Shown here: piece after piece, positions 19,360-29,468 of the stretch
Layout: each line of letters opens with the position of its first letter
Position numbering within the stretch: the stretch's first letter is position 1
Source of the DNA: Leptodactylus fallax
Lineage: Eukaryota > Chordata > Amphibia > Anura > Leptodactylidae
DNA length: 64,000 nucleotides
Direction of reading: 5' to 3'
Assembly (NCBI GenBank): GCA_947044405.1
Contig: CAMRHE010000355.1
Location: forward strand, 1,936,501-2,000,500
Made by a program: the position numbers and the translations under genes
Notes under the pieces: model-generated
Seen by the model: the letters and a program-made list of their open reading frames with translations, nothing else
Databases searched by the model: none
Told to the model about the DNA's origin: nothing

Positions 19360-20618
19360 TGTGAAGGATCCGGGGTTTACCAGGGACCGCACCTGGCCTT
19401 ACCTGCGATCACTTCAATTACCTCACACCCACTTTGCGTGAGTGAGGCGGGTCAACAAAGGTTAGTACGCAAACAAGCCTTCTAAATTTTATATATTTAT
19501 TAACCCCTAAATGGGTCGATACTAGACACTCAACACATACATAGAATACATGCAGCGGTTAACAAGCAGATACAAGTGAAAATAACATAACACGGTACAT
19601 AACAAATAAAAATGGGGATTAAAAGAAAAGAAAAGGATATATATTACCAACATCAGCTTGTGCAGGTTATCTCTGGCTTCCAAGTGGGATTCAGCCAGGG
19701 CGCTTTCTTATGGCAGCACAGCACCTTAACCAGGTCAAATGGCAGAAGAACCTGTGGAACAAGCAGTTAGTCCATTTCTCTGAGCCCATGTGGTAGGCTC
19801 AGAGCAGTCTTGGGCAAAGCATGTGTTGCTTTCATGCAGTGACATCTCTGTTAGAGTCACAAAATGGCCTCCAGTTAGGCTCCCTTAGGCCGCATCCCAC
19901 AGCTGGCCTCCAAGAAGTGTGCATCTCCAAATTCACCAGCCAACAGAGAGTGGTTCAACCTGGGCGGAGCCTTTTTGTCTCCCCTGGTCTCCTCCCTGAA
20001 TGAGGTCACCAGGGGGAGGAACCCCCGCCCCCTCTCTACATCTCTCATAATAACTTTTCAGTATAAGTCTATGCCTGATGTTTATAGAGTCTGGCTGGTA
20101 GTATAATGGGGTTCCTGGCGAGATCCCCAATACATAGACTCCAAGTTTGACACTCCATCTCCCTTTGGGTAAGGAGATCAGTGCCTGGACCTCTTCTGGG
20201 CTTTGAACTGTAACATGTGTATATTTTGAGCGTGCGCCTTGACTGGACGCATATGGGGCATTTATTGGGGCGACTATAAGATGTTCCCCAGGCCAGATAT
20301 TGTCATAAAACCATAATTTCTTAGAACCCATAAGGGTGCCACTGAACCTCTCAGGGATATGCGGATCGTTTGCCTAAAGCATCCTGTCTAAATGAACCCC
20401 TGCTGGGTTAGTGGGGGTTGTAGTCTTATGCAGATGAAGGCTTTTGACCAAATGGCTGCTTGCCTCAGGGACAGGACAATAGACCTGAACTAGAGAGTAG
20501 TTTGACCACTTTCCAGGTACTCTGCTAGGCCGCATTCTAGGCCCCAACCCCCGCTGTGTCAGGCAGTATAGGCCAATCTTGATACATACATGCCATACAT
20601 GCCCCTAATATCATCACA
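19360..20618 (-). mobile_element. Solo LTR, copy 2 (1259 bp)
   Basis: Same TG...CA ends and the same flanking CCTGG at 19355-19359 and 20619-20623. It is about as long as copy 1 with scattered substitutions and small indels. The TATA-like box is changed (ACAAAAAGG). The left-flank unit ('aagtgcgcc', 'cgtctcaataac') and right-flank unit ('tttgcaaagg') match copy 1, showing descent from one insertion. Confidence 0.82.
19933..20600 (-). pseudogene. U3 open frame, copy 2, disrupted
   Basis: Equivalent of the 14941-15564 frame. A TAT-to-TAG change creates a stop at 20374-20376 (minus), and there is an indel nearer the start ('gtgtcaggcag' region, about 20556). The remaining 3' part is open from 20331. 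Because the TATA/stop region is altered, it reads 15 or so codons further than copy 1. Confidence 0.6.
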
Positions 20619-21083
20619 CCTGGGTTAAATCCAGGGCGACGTTTAGTGCCCAGTGACCCCATCGCCTTTGCAAAGGCAAGCGCGCCATTAACGTCGCAAT
20701 AACGCACACCCCTGGGTTAAATCCAGGGCGACGTTTAGTGCCCAGTGACCCCATCGCCTTTGCGAAGGCAAGCGCGCCATTAACGTCGCAATAACGCACA
20801 CCCCTGGGTTAAATCCAGGGCGACGTTTAGTGCCCAGTGACCCCATCGCCTTTGCGAAGGCAAGCGCGCCATTAACGTCGCAATAACGCACACCCCTGGG
20901 TTAAATCCAGGGCGACGTTTAGTGCCCAGTGACCCCATCGCCTTTGCGAAGGCAAGAGCGCCATTAACGTCGCAATAACGCACACCCCTGGGTTAAATCC
21001 AGGGCGACGTTTAGTGCCCAGTGACCCCATCGCCTTTGCGAAGGCAAGTGCGCCATTAACGTCGCAATAACGCACACCCCTGG
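20619..21083. repeat. 92-bp satellite, block C (about 5 units)
   Basis: A short satellite bridge between LTR copies 2 and 3. The last two units carry 'aagagcgcc' and 'aagtgcgcc', a pair seen again at 24411 and 24503. Confidence 0.95.
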
Positions 21084-21174
21084 TGTGAAGGATCCGGGGT
21101 TTACCCAGGGACCGCACCTGGCCTTACCTGCGACACCGCGATTCACTTCGAATACCCCACACCCACTGGTTATC

Positions 21175-21229
21175 GGGGCGACGTTGAGTGCGCAGGGACC
21201 CCAGCGGGTTGCGAAGGCAAGCGCGCCAT
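21175..21229. repeat. Satellite-like patch inside LTR copy 3
   Basis: 55 bp resembling the first part of the 92-bp unit ('ggggcgacgttgagtgcgca' onwards to 'gaaggcaagcgcgccat') replaces the 'ctttgcgtgagtgaggcggg' segment present in copies 1 and 2. It is the same orientation as the array. Confidence 0.8.
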
Positions 21230-21682
21230 CTAAATTTTATATATTTATTACACCCCTAAATGGGTTGATACTAGACACTCAACACATACATAGAATACCT
21301 GCAGCGGTTAACAAGCAGATACAAGTGAAAATAACATAACACGGTACATAAATAAAAATGGGGATAGAAAGAAAGAAAAGGATATATATTACCAACATCA
21401 GCTTGTGCAGGTTATCTCTGGCTTCCAAGTGGGATTCAGCCAGGGCGCTTTCTTATTGCCAGACACAGCGCCTTAACCAGGGCAAATGGCAGAAGAACCT
21501 CTGGAACAAGCAGTTAGCCCATTTCTCTGAGCCCATGTGGTAGGCTCAGAGCAGTCTTGGGCAAAGCATGTGTTGCTTTCATGCAGTGACATCTCTGTTA
21601 GAGTCACAAAATGGGTTCCTCCAGTTAGGCTCCCTAGGCCGCATCCCACAGCTGGCCTCCAAGAAGTGTGCAGCCTCCAAAT

Positions 21683-22294
21683 TCACCAGCCAACGGACAG
21701 TGGGTTCAACCTGGGCGGAGCCTTTTTGTCCCCCGTGGCCCCCTCCCTGAATGCGGCACAGGGAAGAAACCCCGCCCCCCCTCTACATCTCTCATAATAA
21801 CTTTTCAGTATAAGTCTATGCCTGATGTTTATAGAGTGCATGGGTTGGTAGTGCAATGGGGCGGCGATGAACCCCAATACATACACTCCAAGTTTGACAC
21901 TCCATCTCCCTTTGGGTAAGGAGATCAGTGCCTGGACCTCTTCTGGGCTTTGAACTGTAAGCGTGTATATTCTGAGCGTGCGCCTTGACTGGACGCATAT
22001 GGGGCATTTATCGGGGCGAGCTATTAGATGTTCCCCAGGCCAGTTATTGTCATAAAACCATAATTTCTTAGAACCCATAAGGGTGCCACTGAACCTCTCA
22101 GGGGATATGCGGATCGTTTGCATAAAGCATCCCTGTCTAAATGAACCCCCTGCTGGGTTAGTAGGCGGGGTTGTAGTCTTATGCAGATGAAGGCTTTTGA
22201 CCAAATGGCTGCTTGCCTCAGGGACAGGACAATAGACCTGAACTAGAGAGTAGTTTGACCACTTTCCAGGTGCCGGGGCGGCCCCCCGAAACAA
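21683..22294 (-). pseudogene. U3 open frame, copy 3, frame-shifted
   Basis: Equivalent of the 14941-15564 frame. It stays open over about 203 codons but through several compensating 1-2 bp indels that change local sequence, and its N-terminal portion is replaced by unrelated GC-rich sequence. It also reads past the altered TATA/stop site. Confidence 0.55.
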
Positions 22295-22326
22295 GGCCGC
22301 ATTACCCGCCCCTCAATATCAGCACA

Positions 22327-24530
22327 CCTGGGTTAAATCCAGGGCGACGTTTAGTGCCCAGTGACCCCATCGCCTTTGCAAAGGCAAGCGCGCCATTAAC
22401 GTCGCAATAACGCACACCCCTGGGTTAAATCAAGGGCGACGTTTAGTGCCCAGTGACCCCATCGCCTTTGCGAAAACAAGCGCGCCATTAACGTCGCAAT
22501 AACGCACACCCCTGGGTTAAATCCAGGGCGACGTTTAGTGCCCAGTGACCCCATCGCCTTTGCGAAGGCAAGCGCGCCATTAACGTCGCAATAACGCACA
22601 CCCCTGGGTTAAATCCAGGGCGACGTTTAGTGCCCAGTGAACCCATCGCCTTTGCGAAGGCAAACACGCCATTAACGTCGCAATAACGCACACCCTTGGG
22701 TTAAATCCAGGGCGACGTTTAGTGTCCAGTGACCCTATCGCCTTTGCGAAGGCAAGCGCGACATTAACGTCGCAATAACGCACACCCCTGGGTTAAATCC
22801 AGGGTGACGTTTAGTGCCCAGTGACCCCATCGCCTTTGCGAAGGCAAGCGTGCCATTAACGTCGCAATAACGCACACCCCTGGGTTAAATCCAGGGCGAC
22901 GTTTAGTGCCCAGTGACCCCATCGCCTTTGTGAAGGCAAGCGCGCCATTAAAGTTGCAATAACGCACACCCCTGGGTTAAATCCAGGGCGACGTTTAGTG
23001 ACCAGTGACCCCATCGCCTTTGCGAAGGCAAGCGCGCCATTAACGTCGCAATAACGCACACCCCTGAGTTAAATCCAGGGCGACGTTTAGTGCCCAGTGA
23101 CCCCATCGCCTTTGCGAAGGCAAGCGCGCCATTAACGTCGCAATAACGCACACCCCTGGGTTAAATCCAGGGCGACGTTTAGTGCCCAGTGACCCCATCG
23201 CCTTTGCGAAGGCAAGCGCGCCATTAACGTCACAATAACGCACACCCCTGGGTTAAATCCAGGGTGACGTTTAGTGCCCAGTGACCCCATCGCCTTTCTT
23301 AAGGCAAGCGCACCATTAACGTCACAATAACGCACACCCCTGGGTTAAATCTAGGGCGACGTTTAGTGCCCAGTGACCCCATCACCTTTCTTAAGGCAAG
23401 CGCGCCATTAGCGTCGCAATAACGCACACCCCTGGGTTAAATCCAGGGCGACGTTTAGTGCCCAGTGACCCCATCGCCTTTGCGAAGGCAAGCGCGCCAT
23501 TAACGTCGCAATAACGCACACCCCTGGGTTAAATCCAGGGCGACGTTTAGTGCCAAGTGACTCCATCGCCTTTGCGAAGGCAAACACGCCATTAACGTAG
23601 CAATAACGCACACCCTTGGGTTAAATCCAGGGCGACGTTTAGTGTCCAGTGACCCTATCGCCTTTGCGAAGGCATGCGCGACATTAACGTCGCAATAACG
23701 CACACCCCTGGGTTAAATCCAGGGTGACGTTTAGTGCCCAGTGACCCCATCGCCTTTGCGAAGGCAAGCGCGCCATTATCGTCGCAATAACGCACACCCC
23801 TGCGTTAAATCCAGGGCGACGTTTAGTGCCCAGTGACCCCATCGCCTTTGCGAAGGCAAGCGCGCCATTAACGTCGCAATAACGCACACCCCCTGGGTTA
23901 AATCCAGGGCGACGTTTAGTGCCCAGTGACCCCATCGCCTTTCTTAAGGCAAGCGCGCCATTAACGTCACAATAACGCACACCCCTGGGTTAAATCTAGG
24001 GCGACGTCTAGTGCCCAGTGACCCCATCACCTTTCTTAAGGCAAGCGCGCCATTAGCGTCGCAATAACGCACACCCCTGGGTTAAATCCAGGGCGACGTT
24101 TAGTGCCCAGTGACCCCATCGCCTTTGCGAAGGCAAGCGCGCCATTAACGTCGCAATAACGCACACCCCTGGGTTAAATCCAGGGCGACGTTTAGTGCCC
24201 AGTGACCCCATCGCCTTTGCGAAGGCAAGCGCGCCATTAACGTCGCAATAACGCACACCCCTGGGTTAAATCCAGGGCGACGTTTAGTGCCCAGTGACCC
24301 CATCGCCTTTGCGAAGGCAAGCGCGCCATTAACGTCGCAATAACGCACACCCCTGGGTTAAATCCAGGGCGACGTTTAGTGCCCAGTGACCCCATCGCCT
24401 TTGCGAAGGCAAGAGCGCCATTAACGTCGCAATAACGCACACCCCTGGGTTAAATCCAGGGCGACGTTTAGTGCCCAGTGACCCCATCGCCTTTGCGAAG
24501 GCAAGTGCGCCATTAACGTCGCAATAACGC
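22327..24530. repeat. 92-bp satellite, block D (about 24 units), 10-unit higher-order repeat
   Basis: Strict 92-bp period apart from one extra base at about 23891. Marker units 'aaacacgcc' (22664, 23584), 'gtgtccagtgaccctatcg' (22724, 23644) and neighbours recur at 920 bp = 10 units. Paired 'tttcttaagg' units occur near 23297/23390 and 23943/24034. Confidence 0.93.
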
Positions 24531-27469
24531 ACCTGGTGCTAAATCCAGGGCGACGTTTAGTGCCCAGTGACCCCATCGCCTTGGGGAAGGCAAGCGTGCC
24601 ATTAACGTCGCAATAACGCACACCTCTGGGTTAAATACAGTGGCTTTATGCTTAGTGCCTAGTGACCCCATCGCCTTTGCAAAGGCAAAGGCGCCATTAA
24701 CGTCGCAATAACGCACACCCCTGGGTAAAATCCAGGGCGACGTTTAGTGCCCATGACCCCACCGCCTTTACGAAGGCAAGCGCGCCATTAACGTCGCAAT
24801 AACGCACACCCCTGGGGTTAAATCCAGGGCGACGTTTAGTGCCCATTGACCCCATCGCCTTTGCGAAAACAAGCGCGCCATTAACGCCGCAATAACGCAC
24901 ACCCCTGGGTTAAATCCTGTGGCGACGCGCAGTGACCCAGTGACCCCATCGCCTTTGCGAAGGGGCAAGCGCGCCATTAACGTCGCAATAACGCACACCC
25001 CTTCGGGTTAAATCCAGGGCGACGTTTAGTGCCCAGTGACCCCACGCCCTTTGGGCAGCGCCATTAACGTCGCAATAACGCACACCCCTGGGTTAAATCC
25101 AGGGTGTCTGGTTAGGTGCCCAGTGACCTCATTGCCTTTGCGAAGGCAAGCGCGCCATTAACGTCGCAATAACGGACACCCCTGGGTTAAATCCAGGGCG
25201 ACGCTTAGTGCCCAGTGACCCCATCGCCTTTGCGAAGGCAAGCGCGCCATTAACGCCGCAATAACGCACACCCCTGGGTTGAATCCAGGGCGACGTTTAG
25301 TGCCCAGTGGTCTCGACGCCTTTGCGAAGGCAGCGCGCCATTAACGTCGCAATAACGCACACCGCCTGGGTTGAATCCAGTGCCACGCTTTAGTGCCCAT
25401 TGACCCCATCGCCTTATGAAACAAGCGCGCCATTAACGTCTCGCAATAACGCACACCCCTGGGTTGTATCCATGGCGACGCGAGTGCCCAGTGACCCCAT
25501 CGCCTTTGCGAAGGCAAACACGCCATTAACGTCGCAAACGCACACCCTTGGGTTAAATCCAGGGCGACGTTTAGTGTCCAGTGACCCTATCGCCTTTGCG
25601 AAGGCAAGCGCGACATTAACGCCGCAATGATACGCACTTTTCCCCTCGGGAAGGGGGTAACCCAGGGTGACGTTTAGTGCCCGGTGACCCCATCGCCTTG
25701 GCATAAGGCAAGCGCGCCATTACCGTCGCAATAACGCACACCCCTGCGTTAAATCCAGGGCGACGTTTAGTGCCCAGTGACCCCATCGCCTTTGCGAAGG
25801 CAAGCGCGCTATTGGTGTCGCAATAACGCACACCCCTGGGGTTAAATCCATGGCGACGTTTAGTGCCCAGTGACCCCATCGCCTTTGCGAAGGCAAGCGC
25901 GCCATTAACGTCGCAATAACGCACACCTCTGGGTTAAACGACGCCGCAGTGGCGACGTTATGCCCATTGACCCCATCGCTTTGCGAAGGCAAGCGAGCGG
26001 TCAATCGCCGGGGCACACCCACACCCTGGGTTAAATCCAGGGCGATGTTTAGTGCCCTGCGACCGGACGCTTTACAAGGCAAAATCGCGCGATTAACGCC
26101 GCAATAACGCACACCCCTGGGTTAAATCAGGCGAGGTTTGGTGCCAGGTGACCCCATCGCCGTGCGAATGTAAGCGCGCCATTAACGTCGCAATAACGCA
26201 CACCCCTGGGTTAAATCCAGGGCGATGTTTAGTGCCAGGTGACCCCATCGCTTTTATGCAAGGCAAGCACGCCATTAACGTCGCAATAACGCACACCCCT
26301 GGGTTAAATCCATGGCCACATTTAGCTCTCCAGTGACCCCATCGCCCGGGCGAAGGCAAGCGCGCTTATTAACGTAGCAATAACGCACACCCCTGGGTTA
26401 AATCCAGGGCGACGTTTAGTGCCCAGTGACCCCATCGCCTTTGCGAAGGCAATTTTTACATTAATGCCGCAATAACGCACACCTCTGGGTTAAATACAGG
26501 GCGACGTTTAGTGCCCAGTGACCCCATCGCCTTTGCAAAAGTAAGCGCGCCATTAACGTCGCAACAACGCACACCCTGGGTTAAATCCAGGCGACGTTTA
26601 GTGCCCAGTGAACCCATCGCCTTTGCGAAGGCAAGCGCGCTCATTAACGTCGCAATAACGCACACCCCTGGGTTAAATCCAGGGCGACGCCTAGTGCCCA
26701 GTGACCCCATCGCCTTTGCGAAGGCAAACACGCTATTAACGTCGCAACAGGCACACCCTTGGGTTAAATCCATGGCGACGTTTAGTGTCCAGTGACCCTA
26801 TCGCCTTTGCGGCGTGGGGGCGCGACATTAACGCCGCAATAACGCACACCCCTGGGTTAAACCAGGGCGACGTTTAGTGTCCAGTGACCCTATCGCCTTT
26901 GCGAAGGCAAGCGCGACATTAACGTCGCAATAACGCACACCCCTGGCCAAATCCAGGGCGACGGCGAGTGCCCAGTGACCCCATCGCCTTGCGAAGGCAA
27001 GCGCGCCATTAACGTCACAATAACGCACTCGGAAGTTAAATCCAGGGCAACGTTTAGTGCCCAGTGACCCCATCACCTTCTTAAGGCAAGAGCGCCATTA
27101 GCGTCGCAATAACGCACACCCCGGGGTTAAATCCAGGCTACTGCTTAGTGCCCAGACTCCCATCGCCTTTGCGAAGGCAAGCGTGCCATTAACGTTTGCA
27201 CACCATCTCCAAGCCAAATCCAGGGCGACGTTTAGTGCCCAGTGACCCCATCGCCTTTGCTACAGCAAGCGCGCCATTAACGTCGCAATAACGATTACCC
27301 CTGGGTTAAACTGCAGTGCGACGTTTAGTGCCCAGTGACCCCATCGCCTTTGCGAAGGCAAGCGCACCATTAACGTCGCAATAACGCACACCCCTGGGTT
27401 AAATCCATGGCGACGTTTAGTGCCCAGTGACCCCATCGCCTTTGCGAAGGCAAGCGCGCCATTAACGTC
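24531..27469. repeat. 92-bp satellite, block E, indel-rich
   Basis: The same unit, but period and sequence break repeatedly through 1-10 bp insertions and deletions and odd inserts ('acttttcccctcggg' at about 25635). Block D markers ('aaacacgcc', 'gtgtccagtgaccctatcg', 'cttcttaagg') still appear near 25506, 25576, 26727, 26785 and 27073, so the underlying units belong to the same 10-unit family. Confidence 0.9.
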
Positions 27470-29468
27470 GCAATAACGCACACCCCTGGGTTAAATCCAG
27501 GGCGACGTTTAGTGCCCAGTGACCCCATCGCCTTTGCGAAGGCAAGCGCGCCATTAACGTCGCAATAACGCACACCCCTGGGTTAAATCCAGGGCGACGT
27601 TTAGTGCCCAGTGACCCCATCGCCTTTGCGAAGGCAAGCGCGCCATTAACGTCGCAATAACGCACACCCCTGGGTTAAATCCAGGGCGACGTTTAGTGCC
27701 CAGTGACCCCATCGCCTTTGCGAAGGCAAGCGCGCCATTAACGTCGCAATAACGCACACCCCTGGGTTAAATCCAGGGCGACGTTTAGTGCCCAGTGACC
27801 CCATCGCCTTTGCGAAGGCAAGCGCGCCATTAACGTCGCAATAACGCACACCCCTGGGTTAAATCCAGGGCGACGTTTAGTGCCCAGTGACCCCATCGCC
27901 TTTGCGAAGGCAAGCGCGCCATTAACGTCGCAATAACGCACACCCCTGGGTTAAATCCAGGGCGACGTTTAGTGCCCAGTGACCCCATCGCCTTTGCGAA
28001 GGCAAGCGCGCCATTAACGTCGCAATAACGCACACCCCTGGGTTAAATCCAGGGCGACGTTTAGTGCCCAGTGACCCCATCGCCTTTGCGAAGGCAAGCG
28101 CGCCATTAACGTCGCAATAACGCACACCCCTGGGTTAAATCCAGGGCGACGTTTAGTGCCCAGTGACCCCATCGCCTTTGCGAAGGCAAGCGCGCCATTA
28201 ACGTCGCAATAACGCACACCCCTGGGTTAAATCCAGGGCGACGTTTAGTGCCCAGTGACCCCATCGCCTTTGCGAAGGCAAGCGCGCCATTAACGTCGCA
28301 ATAACGCACACCCCTGGGTTAAATCCAGGGCGACGTTTAGTGCCCAGTGACCCCATCGCCTTTGCGAAGGCAAGCGCGCCATTAACGTCGCAATAACGCA
28401 CACCCCTGGGTTAAATCCAGGGCGACGTTTAGTGCCCAGTGACCCCATCGCCTTTGCGAAGGCAAGCGCGCCATTAACGTCGCAATAACGCACACCCCTG
28501 GGTTAAATCCAGGGCGACGTTTAGTGCCCAGTGACCCCATCGCCTTTGCGAAGGCAAGCGCGCCATTAACGTCGCAATAACGCACACCCCTGGGTTAAAT
28601 CCAGGGCGACGTTTAGTGCCCAGTGACCCCATCGCCTTTGCGAAGGCAAGCGCGCCATTAACGTCGCAATAACGCACACCCCTGGGTTAAATCCAGGGCG
28701 ACGTTTAGTGCCCAGTGACCCCATCGCCTTTGCGAAGGCAAGCGCGCCATTAACGTCGCAATAACGCACACCCCTGGGTTAAATCCAGGGCGACGTTTAG
28801 TGCCCAGTGACCCCATCGCCTTTGCGAAGGCAAGCGCGCCATTAACGTCGCAATAACGCACACCCCTGGGTTAAATCCAGGGCGACGTTTAGTGCCCAGT
28901 GACCCCATCGCCTTTGCGAAGGCAAGCGCGCCATTAACGTCGCAATAACGCACACCCCTGGGTTAAATCCAGGGCGACGTTTAGTGCCCAGTGACCCCAT
29001 CGCCTTTGCGAAGGCAAGCGCGCCATTAACGTCGCAATAACGCACACCCCTGGGTTAAATCCAGGGCGACGTTTAGTGCCCAGTGACCCCATCGCCTTTG
29101 CGAAGGCAAGCGCGCCATTAACGTCGCAATAACGCACACCCCTGGGTTAAATCCAGGGCGACGTTTAGTGCCCAGTGACCCCATCGCCTTTGCGAAGGCA
29201 AGCGCGCCATTAACGTCGCAATAACGCACACCCCTGGGTTAAATCCAGGGCGACGTTTAGTGCCCAGTGACCCCATCGCCTTTGCGAAGGCAAGCGCGCC
29301 ATTAACGTCGCAATAACGCACACCCCTGGGTTAAATCCAGGGCGACGTTTAGTGCCCAGTGACCCCATCGCCTTTGCGAAGGCAAGCGCGCCATTAACGT
29401 CGCAATAACGCACACCCCTGGGTTAAATCCAGGGCGACGTTTAGTGCCCAGTGACCCCATCGCCTTTG
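27470..29468. repeat. 92-bp satellite, block F, identical units
   Basis: About 21 consecutive units with no difference that I can see. It ends at the 'tttgctaaaggc' insertion. Confidence 0.93.

Larger units (their letters stand above)
21084..22326 (-). mobile_element. Solo LTR, copy 3 (1243 bp), chimeric and indel-rich
   Basis: Same ends and CCTGG flanks as copies 1 and 2. It differs from both by many 1-2 bp indels in short homopolymers, loss of about 50 bp near its right end, and replacement of an internal segment by satellite-like sequence (21175-21229). The TATA-like box is ACAAAAAGG. Right-flank markers ('tttgcaaagg', then 'gcgaaaacaagc' 141 bp from the LTR end) match copy 1. Confidence 0.8.
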
